Assembly (NCBI RefSeq): GCF_002224125.1
Contig: NZ_NCSM01000060.1
Location: 18,005-34,268 of the forward strand
DNA from: Streptomyces sp. NBS 14/10
GTDB taxonomy: Bacteria > Actinomycetota > Actinomycetes > Streptomycetales > Streptomycetaceae
Length of the DNA stretch: 16,264 nucleotides
Direction of reading: 5' to 3'
Shown here: piece after piece, positions 1 to 6,613 of the stretch
How the letters are laid out: the number at the start of each line of letters is the position of its first letter
Numbering within the stretch: the stretch's first letter is position 1
The notes under the pieces: model-generated
What the model was told of the DNA's origin: nothing
Databases searched by the model: none
What the model saw: only the letters and a program-made list of their open reading frames with translations
Position numbers and translations under genes: made by a program

Positions 1-2
1 GG

Positions 3-839
3 AAGGCGCTGCGGGTCCCGACCCCGGCCGACCGCGGACCGGGTCGACCGTGGCGGCCGGGCACCCCGCCGCCGACGTCGATCGACCCGGACCTGCCGAG
101 CGCGGACATCCGCATCGGCTACGCCCGCTGCTCGACCCTCGGGCAGGAGCTCGACTCCCAGCTCGACGCGCTCGCCAAGCACGGCATCCCGAGGGAAAAG
201 ATCTTCAGCGAGAAGATCAGCACCCGGGTGCGGGTCCGCCCGAAGTTCGAGGAGGCGCTGAGGACGGCGCGGAAGGTCAAGGCGCACGCCCCGCACTGCC
301 GGGTCATCTTCACGGTGTACGAGATGAAGCGGCTCGGTCGCGATGCCGCCGAACTCACCGCCCTCGCTGACCACCTCACCGCCCACGGCTTGGTCCTGGA
401 GATGCTCGCCGGGCCCCTGCCCGGCATCTACGACCCCACCGGCCCTGGGAAGCTGCTGTTCGCGTTCTTCGCCGCGATGGCGGAGACCGAGCGGGAGAAT
501 ATCCGCGAGTCCACGCTCGAAGGGCTCGACACCGCGGCCCGAAAGGGCAAGCACGGCGGCCGACCCCCGGTCATCACCGACGACATGCTCCACACCGTGC
601 TCCGGCGCCGCGCGGGCGGCGAGTCCGTCGAGCAGATCCAGCCCGACCTGATCATCCCCACCGGCAAGCGCAAGGGACAGAACCCCTCCGTCGCCAGCAT
701 CTACCGGGCGCTCGCCGAACACGCCAAGCGCGAGGCGTACCCCGAAGTCGTCGAACAGGCCCACACCGACTTCGCCGCCCTCCAGGCCGACGAAGTCCCC
801 GGACCCCGCCTCGCTCTCCCTGACCGAGCGTCACTCTGA
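3..839 (+). CDS. Serine recombinase (resolvase family), 5' end outside window
   Basis: Serine site-specific recombinase of the resolvase/invertase family, which cuts DNA through a serine-phosphodiester link. The frame is open from base 3 with no convincing start before the core, so the gene probably begins upstream. The catalytic core opens with IRIGYARCSTLGQELDSQLD (codons from 108), and the nucleophilic serine is the TCG at 132-134. Further conserved signs are YEMKRLGRD (the two-arginine motif of the active site), FFAAMAETERENI (start of the long E helix) and a KGKHGGRPP linker into a C-terminal helix-turn-helix (AGGESVEQI...SVASIYRALAEH). An internal GTG at 228 would lose the catalytic serine, so it is not the start. 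Its length and domain order fit a small resolvase rather than a large integrase. It is a different lineage from the recombinase at 13499. The family call is firm; the native target site is unknown. Confidence 0.9.
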   Translation, partial: KALRVPTPADRGPGRPWRPGTPPPTSIDPDLPSADIRIGYARCSTLGQELDSQLDALAKHGIPREKIFSEKISTRVRVRPKFEEALRTARKVKAHAPHCRVIFTVYEMKRLGRDAAELTALADHLTAHGLVLEMLAGPLPGIYDPTGPGKLLFAFFAAMAETERENIRESTLEGLDTAARKGKHGGRPPVITDDMLHTVLRRRAGGESVEQIQPDLIIPTGKRKGQNPSVASIYRALAEHAKREAYPEVVEQAHTDFAALQADEVPGPRLALPDRASL

Positions 840-965
840 TTGCAGGGAGCTACTTGTCACTTCGCCGTAGCTTCGGGAGAACAGGGCCGACCGGACGGAC
901 GTCAAGCTGTCGGCGAGCTGAGCCAGGCGGGACCGGTCCCCGGACCCGAGAAATATGGTGAGACG

Positions 966-1766
966 ATGACTCGTCGCTACTTCAACGATTACAGTCGCTT
1001 CGAGCTGGCGCTCCTGGTGATCTTTGTGTGCCTGGTGGGATTGGGGATTGGGAGCGCCGTCTGGCCGGACTCCGACGGCGACGACACCGCCACTCCCAGT
1101 ACCACGGCAGCAACCGCGAGCGAGGAAGCCGCAACCGAGGACTATGGGCCGAGTCCTTCGTCATCGGTCGAGGGCGAGGAACTGCCGGTCAAGGTCAAGT
1201 CGGCTGAGCCACACCTCATCGACAACCACTCCAGCAGGTCGGAAATGGGCCTACCGCCAAGGGCGGGCTACGATGCTCCGCTCACCGAGCAGGTGCTGGA
1301 CGAGATACGGGCGGACACTCTCATCATGGCGGGAATCCGCGCCAAAGTCAGTGCTGGGTGCGAAGGTGGCCAGGTCACCGTAAAAGCCGGGCAGAGCACG
1401 ATGTGCACCGTCACTTACCAGGGCGCGAAGGTTAGGTGGGATGTCTATATCGAGCGCGTGACGGGCAACGAGTCCTCGGCTATCCAGCTCGCCACGTACA
1501 AGATCTTTCCTCCCGATGAGGGGCTGCTGGTGGCCAAGTCGGTCTACGGACAGTTCTGGGACTTGCACCATGAATCGTCCAACGAGCTACGCTGCGACAG
1601 AATCCCGCCCTTCAAAAGGATCCCGTACGACCTCGCCAGCTCCGAGTACGAGGACACTGGGTACCAGTGCCAGTACCTTGAGACGGACTTTGGTCCGCCT
1701 CGCTGGGTTAACGAAGCGGTCGTCCTCCTTGAGAGCGGCGTCATCTTCCAGGAGATCCGGTCTTGA
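966..1766 (+). CDS. Single-pass membrane protein with DUF4333-like extracytoplasmic domain
   Basis: Predicted 266-aa protein. ATG 966 was chosen because it follows GGTGAG at a usable distance and places a membrane segment at residues about 13-33 (ALLVIFVCLVGLGIGSAVW); the frame stays open upstream to 840 but that part is not protein-like. After the membrane segment comes a Thr/Ser/Ala/Glu-rich linker (about 38-75), then an outer domain. Residues about 120-165 carry the arrangement I..KV...C....VTVKAG....CTVTYQGAKV.WDVYI, which resembles DUF4333 domains of actinobacterial secreted proteins (Cys132 and Cys147 could pair). A further region with Cys210 and Cys235 is not recognised. Function unknown; envelope location is inferred. 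It lies 127 bp downstream of the recombinase and may be passenger DNA of that element. Confidence 0.75.
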   Translation: MTRRYFNDYSRFELALLVIFVCLVGLGIGSAVWPDSDGDDTATPSTTAATASEEAATEDYGPSPSSSVEGEELPVKVKSAEPHLIDNHSSRSEMGLPPRAGYDAPLTEQVLDEIRADTLIMAGIRAKVSAGCEGGQVTVKAGQSTMCTVTYQGAKVRWDVYIERVTGNESSAIQLATYKIFPPDEGLLVAKSVYGQFWDLHHESSNELRCDRIPPFKRIPYDLASSEYEDTGYQCQYLETDFGPPRWVNEAVVLLESGVIFQEIRS

Positions 1767-1862
1767 ACCGGCGCAGCAGGGCACGACACCAGGTGAACCG
1801 ATAGCCTGGCATCGGCATCGCAGCCCGCACCAGCAGCCACTCCGCGTCCCCATGTCCGCGTC

Positions 1863-2176
1863 ATGATCGAGGTTCTGGTGGTGCCTGCCCGCACCGGCAG
1901 CTCGCCGAGGAGCGGCTGCGGCAGGCGCTGGCGGGCGCCGGGCTGGGCACCACGGGCTTCACCACGCGGGTGGTCGGCGACCAGGCCGAGGCCGAGCGGT
2001 TCGGCTTCACCGGTTCCCCAACGATCCTCATCGACGGTCGCGATCCATTCGCCGAGCCCGGCACAGCACCGCCGCTCGCCTGCCGGATCTACCCCTCCTG
2101 TACTGGTCCGGCCGGGGCGCCCGGTCTCGACCAGCTCCGGCGAGCCCTCCAGGAAGCTACCGGCGCCGCGGGCTGA
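1863..2176 (+). pseudogene. Frameshifted thioredoxin-fold protein
   Basis: Remnant of a small thioredoxin-fold protein of the kind found beside redox or metal-resistance genes in actinobacteria. Translation from ATG 1863 gives MIEVLVVP and then leaves the sensible frame. From 1886 a different frame continues with CPHRQLAEERLRQAL, ..GFTGSPTILIDGRDPFAEPG.. (the SPT cis-proline motif and the GRDPF motif) and ..APGLDQLRRAL, ending at TGA 2174-2176. The shift is a net loss of one base (mod 3) between the strand-1 VLVVP segment and the cysteine codon, where relatives usually read V-P-x-C-P. A deletion of one or four bases in the CCTGCC stretch would explain it. The break sits exactly at the active-site cysteine, so the product is very probably lost. 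The naming as DF-family or thioredoxin-like is from memory of the motifs. Confidence 0.75.
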
Positions 2177-2186
2177 CCTTCGAGGG

Positions 2187-2235
2187 CTTCAAGATCATCT
2201 CATGGCGGCTTTTGGGCTCACCTTGGCTGGACCCC
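2187..2235 (+). repeat. Tn3-type terminal inverted repeat relic (right end)
   Basis: A 49-bp stretch matches the transposon end at 9912-9960 at 42 of 49 positions by hand alignment, in the same orientation. It shares CTTCAAGATCATC, then CTTTTGGGCTCACC, and ends in CCCC (GGGG when read from the outside, the usual first bases of Tn3-family ends). It therefore represents the right end of a related element whose body lay to the left. No transposase remains on that side within the window. Directly beyond the CCCC is half of a res-like site, so the element appears to have landed in, or recombined with, a res region. Confidence 0.65.
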
Positions 2236-2297
2236 CGGATTGCACGGGTTCATTGGACGCGTCGGTCGCCTGTCGGCAAACGTTCGTTTGACGACAG
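2233..2297 (+). other. Partial res-like recombination site (copy A, inverted relative to copy B)
   Basis: Bases 2233-2260 are an exact 28-bp inverted match to 13375-13402. Bases 2271-2296 form a near-palindrome with TGTC..GACA ends (left arm TGTCGGCAAACG, right arm CGTTTGACGACA) that matches the one at 13339-13364 in reverse orientation. 26-28-bp sites with TGTC...GACA ends are typical of subsite I of Tn3-family res sites. Here the central dinucleotide is TT, while copy B has AT. The rest of the res region (second and third subsites, resolvase gene) is missing on the left, where the transposon end at 2235 begins. Confidence 0.6.
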
Positions 2298-2594
2298 GGT
2301 GACCGTGATGGCGATTCTTGAAGTCGGCCGGGGCTGCTCTTCGCCTCACTTGATCCAGTCCTCACAGGGGTGGGGCAAGTTGGCGAGGAGCGTGTCCGTG
2401 ATGAGCCGGATCCATCGCTCGATCAGTGTCCGGGCTGCGTCGGCCCGTCAAGGGCGCCTATGTTGACTGCCGGACCAGCCCACGCACGGTGCCGCACTCC
2501 TCGGTCGACTGTGACTTCCCGCAGTTCGTCCCCGGGTCAGGGCTTTGATGACGACGGGTCGGGAGCCTGCTGCTTCGTGGAGCATGAGTGGGTG
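2298..2594. other. Gene-poor stretch with a possible minus-strand gene fragment
   Basis: No complete gene is seen in these 297 bases. On the minus strand, from about 2448 down to TGA at 2346-2348, a 33-codon run reads ..AARTLIERWIRLITDTLL..EDWIK, amphipathic and gene-like at the third codon positions, but it is preceded by a stop and lacks a start. It may be the tail of a disrupted gene of unknown family. The remaining bases up to the NACHT stop codon show no convincing coding or hairpin signal. Confidence 0.3.
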
Positions 2595-4658
2595 TTACGG
2601 CTGGGGGTGGGTGGCGAGCCAGTCTTGGAGTTCTCGGTGGCGAAACTGGTACGCCAGGCCGGAGATTCGCAGCAGACCCGCTCCGTAGGCCCAGTGGAGG
2701 AAGGCACCAAGCCGCCGGGGCAGTCGGCCACGGGAGCAGCAGAGGAAGACCACGTAGCGGCGGCCGGCTCCGGTGCTGAGGTATAGCCCGACCGCGAGCC
2801 CGGCCGCGAGTCCGACCACGAGCTCGGGCAGGAGTCCGGGCACGAGGCTGGCCTCGAGCCCGGCAATGAGCACGAACACGAACCCGGATACGAGTCCGAA
2901 CGCCAACCCGGCCGCGAGCCCGACCACGAGATCGTCCCGTACCGGATAGCGAGGGTCTGTGGGCGCAACATCGCTGGTCAGTGGTTCTGTAAGGTCGACG
3001 AACCAGAGGATGAGCCCGACCACGAGCCCGACCACGAGCCCGAACACGAGCCGGTCCACACGCCAGGCCGCGAGCCCGAACATGAGCCCGTCCACGAGCC
3101 CGGCCGAGAACGCGAGCGCGAGCCCGAGCCCGAGATTGCCAGCTAGCCGGCGGAAGTCAGCAAGGCTCTGGAGCCGTTGGAGCCGGGCTGCTTGAGGGGT
3201 TGGGACGGCGGCGCGGCTGGCCGCCCTGACGGCCAAAAGCCAGGGCAGCGTCATAAGCACGGCGCCGGGCAGATCGCTGTCTGAGGATCCGAAGGGGCGC
3301 TGGGCCAGGAACAGGGCGCTGAAGAGGGCGGCGAAGGTGAAAAGGCCGAGAAGGCCGGCGAGGAGGGCGTCGGCGGTGCGGACTCGGCGGGGGTCGGCCA
3401 TCGACCAGAGCTGGTGCAGGACGATGTCGGTGCCGCTTCCGGAGGATGTGGTGGCGAGGTGGTGGGCGAGGGCGGCGAGCCAGCGGTGGGCCTGGTCGGG
3501 CTGGTAGCGGCCGGGGCGCGTGGGGTGCTGGCTGGTGGCGGCGGGCAGGTACAGGGCGAGGAGGTGGTCGCCGACCGCGCTCGGGGAGGCAAGGGTGAGC
3601 AGGTGGTCAGGGTGGCGGAGGTAGGTGAGGGTGTCGGGGTGGCGTTCTTCGTAGGCGGTGGCGGCCAGGTTGAGCCGCCAGGGGGTACTCAAGGCCTGGG
3701 CCAGGGTGCCGCCGGGGGCGGTGGTCAGGGTGTCAAGGACGGGGGCCCAACGGTCCGGGCTGGTGGTACGGGCGGCGAGGTAGTCGGTGGCCTGGGCGGG
3801 GGCGACGGTGGCGAGCTCGATGCGGGCGGCCTCGCGCATCCGCACATCCAGGGCGGCCAGCTCGGTGTACTGGGCGGTGCGGCAGGTCAGGACGATGGGG
3901 GCGCTGCCGGTGGGGTCCTGGTAAGCGTTGAGTTGCTGCAGGGCTTGGGCGGCGCGGCGGGCAGTTGGGGTGGTGGCGCTGTCCATCTCGTCCAGGCCGT
4001 CGAGGACCGGCAGGATGCGGTACTCCTGAACCAGCCGCTTGGCGTCCGCGAGGCTGAGGCCGCTGTCGCGGAACTGCTCGTGGATCTGGTCGGCGAGCCA
4101 GTCGGGCAGCGGGCGGGCGGTGTCCCAGCTGGCCAGGGAGCAGCGGACCGGAACCGGGTCGGCGTCGGCGCGGTCGGAATGGGTCAGCAGGCCGAGGATG
4201 AGTTCAAGGGCGAGCAGGGTCTTGCCGGCGCCGGGTTCGCCGGTGATGACCAGGCGGGCGGGTTGCAGGGTCTGGTAGTAGGCGACGATGTCGGTGAGGT
4301 GGCCCTGGGGGTGCGCGCCGGTGGCGTTGTTGGCGGGTTCGGGCTGGTGGGTGAAGGTCAGGTTGATGCGGTGGGCGCCGGGGCCGATCAGCTGGGCGCG
4401 CTGCCGGGCCTCGGCGGCGGCCACTGCAGCGGCCAGGGTCTTGGCCTTGGCATCAGTGTCCGCAGCAGCCTCGGCCCGGTCGGCGCGGTAGGCCTCCCAG
4501 GCCAGGTAGGCGACTGGCAGGGTGGGTGCCAGAGTGACGGCGGTGGCGGCCAAGCGGGCCACCTGGAACTGCTTGGACAGCCACAGTGCCAGCGCTGCGG
4601 CTGTGGCCTGCATGACGAGATAGATAACAGCGACCCGGCGTGTGCGTGATGCCCCCAT
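2595..4658 (-). CDS. NACHT-domain ATPase with N- and C-terminal membrane segments
   Basis: Predicted 687-aa STAND-type NTPase. Residues about 8-53 hold two hydrophobic segments, then an Ala/Glu-rich helix (about 54-90). The NACHT core follows: Walker A GEPGAGKT at 140-147, Walker B with the NACHT-type LPVLDGLDEM at 216-225, and an arginine-bearing sensor IVLTCRTAQY at 255-264. From about 430 to 630 there are roughly five or six membrane segments rich in Gly-Leu-Val repeats (GLVVGLVVGL). The tail GLAYQFRHRELQDWLATHP is typical of streptomycete membrane NACHT proteins. NACHT ATPases act as oligomerising sensors, and several bacterial ones are antiphage; that role here is inferred. ATG 4658 is preferred because GGGAAG lies 9 bases upstream; ATG 4667 is possible but would abut the GGGAAG. 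Starts further upstream would run through the 26-bp palindrome. It is divergent from the nuclease gene at 5007. Confidence 0.88.
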   Translation of the reverse strand: MGASRTRRVAVIYLVMQATAAALALWLSKQFQVARLAATAVTLAPTLPVAYLAWEAYRADRAEAAADTDAKAKTLAAAVAAAEARQRAQLIGPGAHRINLTFTHQPEPANNATGAHPQGHLTDIVAYYQTLQPARLVITGEPGAGKTLLALELILGLLTHSDRADADPVPVRCSLASWDTARPLPDWLADQIHEQFRDSGLSLADAKRLVQEYRILPVLDGLDEMDSATTPTARRAAQALQQLNAYQDPTGSAPIVLTCRTAQYTELAALDVRMREAARIELATVAPAQATDYLAARTTSPDRWAPVLDTLTTAPGGTLAQALSTPWRLNLAATAYEERHPDTLTYLRHPDHLLTLASPSAVGDHLLALYLPAATSQHPTRPGRYQPDQAHRWLAALAHHLATTSSGSGTDIVLHQLWSMADPRRVRTADALLAGLLGLFTFAALFSALFLAQRPFGSSDSDLPGAVLMTLPWLLAVRAASRAAVPTPQAARLQRLQSLADFRRLAGNLGLGLALAFSAGLVDGLMFGLAAWRVDRLVFGLVVGLVVGLILWFVDLTEPLTSDVAPTDPRYPVRDDLVVGLAAGLAFGLVSGFVFVLIAGLEASLVPGLLPELVVGLAAGLAVGLYLSTGAGRRYVVFLCCSRGRLPRRLGAFLHWAYGAGLLRISGLAYQFRHRELQDWLATHPQP
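3012..3047 (+). repeat. 12-bp tandem repeat (x3) inside the NACHT membrane region
   Basis: Three tandem copies of GAGCCCGACCAC (the third has one change), each encoding four residues on the minus strand (VVGL-type units) within a predicted membrane helix. Looser copies of the same word occur from about 2785 to 3130. Since the unit is a multiple of three, slippage would add or remove about one helical turn without breaking the frame. Confidence 0.7.
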
Positions 4659-4674
4659 GCAGGGCATCTTCCCG

Positions 4675-4700
4675 GTTCGCGCCCCGGCCGGGGCGCGAAC
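4675..4700. promoter_or_regulatory. Perfect 26-bp palindrome at the NACHT ribosome binding site
   Basis: Arms GTTCGCGCCCCGG and CCGGGGCGCGAAC form a perfect dyad with no spacer. One base separates it from the GGGAAG Shine-Dalgarno sequence (4668-4673) of the minus-strand NACHT gene. It could be a dimeric repressor operator overlapping the transcription start, or an RNA hairpin next to the ribosome binding site that limits translation. No regulator gene is adjacent, so the mechanism is inferred; the palindrome itself is read directly. Confidence 0.7.
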
Positions 4701-5006
4701 ACCGCAGTGATTGCGAGCCGTGCCCGGCAACGCAAGGCCATACGGGATCGGCTAGCACCTGACGGAGCCCCCTACCTGTTGCGCCCGACCGCAGGTCAGT
4801 GCGCGTGTTCCCGGGGAATCGAGCCGAGCATCATTGGGGCGATCCAGAGCGCGGGGTGGGGAGATCCAAATATCCCCATCAACCGGGGAGACCCGACCCG
4901 CACCCTTGCCGCCAGCGCCGCACCGAAGCAACGCAGGCGTGCGGCGAGAACCAGGACTGTCCGTTCCCCGCGCCTGCCCTTGGAGTTGCCTGGTAGAGAA
5001 GCACCC
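4701..5006. other. Intergenic region between divergent NACHT and nuclease genes
   Basis: These 306 bases must carry the promoter(s) for the two divergent genes. No consensus -35/-10 pair stands out on either strand. A hairpin with 6-bp arms TGGGGA and TCCCCA (4857-4862 and 4873-4878, 10-base A/T-richer loop) is present and could be an operator. Open frames crossing the region read as arginine- and proline-rich noise, so no gene is called. Confidence 0.4.
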
Positions 5007-5558
5007 ATGGTGAAAGCAAAAGAGACCTCCTACCAGGGATACCGCTTCCGCTCACGGCTGGAGGCACGCTGGGCCGTCTTCTTCGACACCCTAGGCGTCA
5101 GGTGGGAGTACGAACCCGAGGGGTACGTCCTGGACGGGAAGTCGTACCTGCCCGACTTTCGGTTGGTCCTGAACGAGCGGCAGATCTTCGCCGAGGTCAA
5201 GAACCTGGCGCAGGATGAACACGAAGGCAGGCACGTGGAACTTTGCCGTGCGCTCGCCCGGTCCACGGGGCACTCCGTACTGCTTCTCATTGGGGTACCG
5301 GAGTACCGCCTGTACCACCAGTTCGCGCCGAACCTGGAGCCGAACGAGTTCCAAGCTGCGTTCTTCCAGGATTACGCCCCCTTCCTCGTCACTGGAGATC
5401 AGTACTGGTTCCAGCAGGTAGAACTCGACCAACAGACCGGCGCTCTACGCTTCCCGTTCGATGATCGGACCGCACGTAAGTCGTTCGGTGCGGGCTTGGT
5501 CGAAGCGGTGAAAGCGGCTCGTTCAGCCCGCTTCGAACACGGGGCCTCCGGCCGGTAG
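5007..5558 (+). CDS. PD-(D/E)XK nuclease-like protein
   Basis: Predicted 183-aa protein with the layout of small phage/plasmid PD-(D/E)XK nucleases: YRFRSRLEARWAVFFD (residues 12-27, conserved Glu19), W-E-Y-E-P-E (33-38), SYLPDF (46-51, metal-binding Asp50) and IFAEVKNL (60-67, Glu63 and Lys65 of the E-x-K half). The spacing between Asp50 and Glu63 fits the fold. The likely activity is metal-dependent DNA cleavage, inferred from the motif. The family occurs as stand-alone genes in actinobacterial phages and mobile elements. ATG 5007 follows a weak AGAAG; the frame is open upstream to 4707 but that part is not protein-like. It is divergent from the NACHT gene and ends just before a strong terminator, so these two genes may form one cargo unit. 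Confidence 0.8.
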   Translation: MVKAKETSYQGYRFRSRLEARWAVFFDTLGVRWEYEPEGYVLDGKSYLPDFRLVLNERQIFAEVKNLAQDEHEGRHVELCRALARSTGHSVLLLIGVPEYRLYHQFAPNLEPNEFQAAFFQDYAPFLVTGDQYWFQQVELDQQTGALRFPFDDRTARKSFGAGLVEAVKAARSARFEHGASGR

Positions 5559-5582
5559 GGGTGAAACGTCGACTGCCAGAGC

Positions 5583-5626
5583 CCGGTGGACGCGGGCGGC
5601 CGGATAAGGCCGCCCGCGTCCACCGG
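5583..5626. terminator. Very strong hairpin terminator after nuclease gene
   Basis: A perfect 19-bp stem (left arm 5583-5601, right arm 5608-5626, core GACGCGGGCGGCC) with a GGATAA loop, 25 bases after the nuclease stop. There is no long T-tract, as is common for actinobacterial terminators. It would separate the nuclease transcript from the gene at 5678. Confidence 0.85.
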
Positions 5627-5677
5627 GGTTGACGGCGGGCTGTGACGCCCAGTGTCGGCGGTGGGAGACTGCGGGCC

Positions 5678-6271
5678 GTGTCTGGGTTCGCGAGAGATCC
5701 GAAGTACTACGGCGATCGGCTGGTGTACGAGCCGCTGGAGCGGAAGTGGGCCGGGTATCACGCCCGGCACTGCGGGTGCGGTCGGGACTGGCTCGAAGCT
5801 CATGCTGTTCCGGCCGGGTTCACCGTGATCCCCCGGGGCAAGACCGGCTACTACGGGCTGGTCGGGCCCGGCCTGACCGAAGGCGTGGACGAGTCGGCGT
5901 TGACGGCCAACGCGCTGTGGGAGGCGGTGACCGGCAAGCCGGGCACCCAGACCTGGTACGAGAGCGTGCACATTACCTGCCGCAGCCCGGAGTCGGAGGC
6001 GGCTCGCAAGGCGGAGAACGAGCGGATCTACGGTCCGCGCCGCGAACGCGCGCAGAAGGCAAAGACGGAGCCGGCCACCCCCGCGCAGGTGAAGTACCTG
6101 ACCACGCTCGCGGAGAAGGTCGGCAAGGAGCGGTTCGACACCGAGTTCGCCAAGGTGATCAAGGGCAGCGACATCGAACCGCGGGCTCCCCGGCAACGGT
6201 GCTCGACCGCTGCGAAGAGGCTGACCAAGGCGAAGGCGCGGACGCTGATCAGCGCTCTGGTCGCCTACTGA
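5678..6271 (+). CDS. Hypothetical protein with C-terminal helical domain
   Basis: Predicted 197-aa soluble protein, family not recognised with confidence. GTG 5678 was chosen because GGGAG lies 10 bases upstream; a GTG at 5642 is in frame but sits within 20 bases of the terminator and adds unconvincing residues. Residues 1-105 (YEPLERKWAGYHARHCGCGRDW, a CGC pair at 32-34) may bind metal or nucleic acid. A charged helix follows (about 106-132), then TPAQVKYLTTLAEKVGKERF...RLTKAKARTLISAL (134-194). That tail resembles the TPxQ...LTKxxAxxLI endings of small actinobacterial proteins such as DUF3072, but the match is by eye. The stop lies directly at the edge of a Tn3 transposase scrap on the opposite strand. 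Confidence 0.65.
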   Translation: MSGFARDPKYYGDRLVYEPLERKWAGYHARHCGCGRDWLEAHAVPAGFTVIPRGKTGYYGLVGPGLTEGVDESALTANALWEAVTGKPGTQTWYESVHITCRSPESEAARKAENERIYGPRRERAQKAKTEPATPAQVKYLTTLAEKVGKERFDTEFAKVIKGSDIEPRAPRQRCSTAAKRLTKAKARTLISALVAY

Positions 6272-6278
6272 CTCGCTC

Positions 6279-6350
6279 CGGCTCGCCGTCGTCGTCCTCG
6301 TCCAGCTCGGGCACGTCCGGGTCGCGCAGCGGGCGCAGGGCGCCGGCGGC
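6279..6350 (-). pseudogene. Fragment of a second Tn3-family transposase (C-terminal end)
   Basis: Read on the minus strand, these 72 bases encode AAGALRPLRDPDVPELDEDDDG.., the acidic tail of a Tn3-family transposase. They match 11509-11580 in inverted orientation, including 35 identical bases at the inner side. The frame runs to a stop at 6249-6251, inside the neighbouring gene's 3' end, so the native stop was lost or moved. This tail is unlike that of the intact transposase at 6614 and so comes from a different Tn3 lineage. Confidence 0.7.
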
Positions 6351-6368
6351 CGATGTTTCCCGAGGCCG
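6350..6368 (+). repeat. Third copy of the CCGATGTTYCCCGAGGCCG core
   Basis: A 19-bp sequence matching 15533-15551 at 18 of 19 positions. It begins exactly where the transposase tail fragment stops matching, so it marks a junction between pieces of different origin. Confidence 0.4.
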
Positions 6369-6370
6369 GG

Positions 6371-6598
6371 TCACCGCTGCTGCTCGATCGGTGTGCCGTC
6401 GGCGGTGCGGGCCTTGGTCTCGGAGTCGCGGAAGGCGTACGGGGTGCGACCGGGAAAGCCGTGCCCGTTCGGACAGGTGTGCCAGGTCTGCTTGAACCCA
6501 GGCTCGTCCTCGACCTCCTCCTGCCACCTGGCCGCTTCGAACCACTGGTCATCGGTCGGGCAATACCACTACTCTGGGCCGCTGTTGGCGGTGCTCAC
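6371..6598 (-). pseudogene. Small CPNGHGF-motif gene downstream of tnpA, broken by an amber codon
   Basis: A 76-codon frame starts at GTG 6598 after an excellent ribosome binding site (AGGGGAGGA), 15 bases beyond the tnpA stop on the same strand. It reads MSTANSGPE, then TAG at 6569-6571 (codon 10), then 65 more codons (WYCPTDDQWFEAARWQEEVE.., ..TWHTCPNGHGFPGRTPYAF.., ..GTPIEQQR) to TGA 6371. The downstream part has strong G/C third-position bias and sensible composition, with Cys residues and a CPNGH motif suggestive of metal binding. No alternative start exists after the TAG. The simplest reading is a nonsense mutation in a former tnpA-linked accessory gene; amber readthrough is a remote alternative. 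Family not recognised. Confidence 0.7.
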
Positions 6599-6613
6599 GG
6601 GTCCTCCCCTTGG

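Noticed and set aside
2785..3130. Repeated GAGCCCGACCAC words resembling a short repeat array
   Set aside because: Not CRISPR: no constant spacers, and the units encode Gly-Leu-Val membrane helices in frame.
3414..4649. 411-aa plus-strand open frame opposite the NACHT gene
   Set aside because: Extremely Gly/Val-rich, without motifs; it is the complement of the NACHT frame, whose Walker motifs are clear.
5642..5677. Earlier GTG start for the hypothetical gene at 5678
   Set aside because: It adds residues without coding character, lies almost against the terminator stem, and has a poorer ribosome binding site than GTG 5678.
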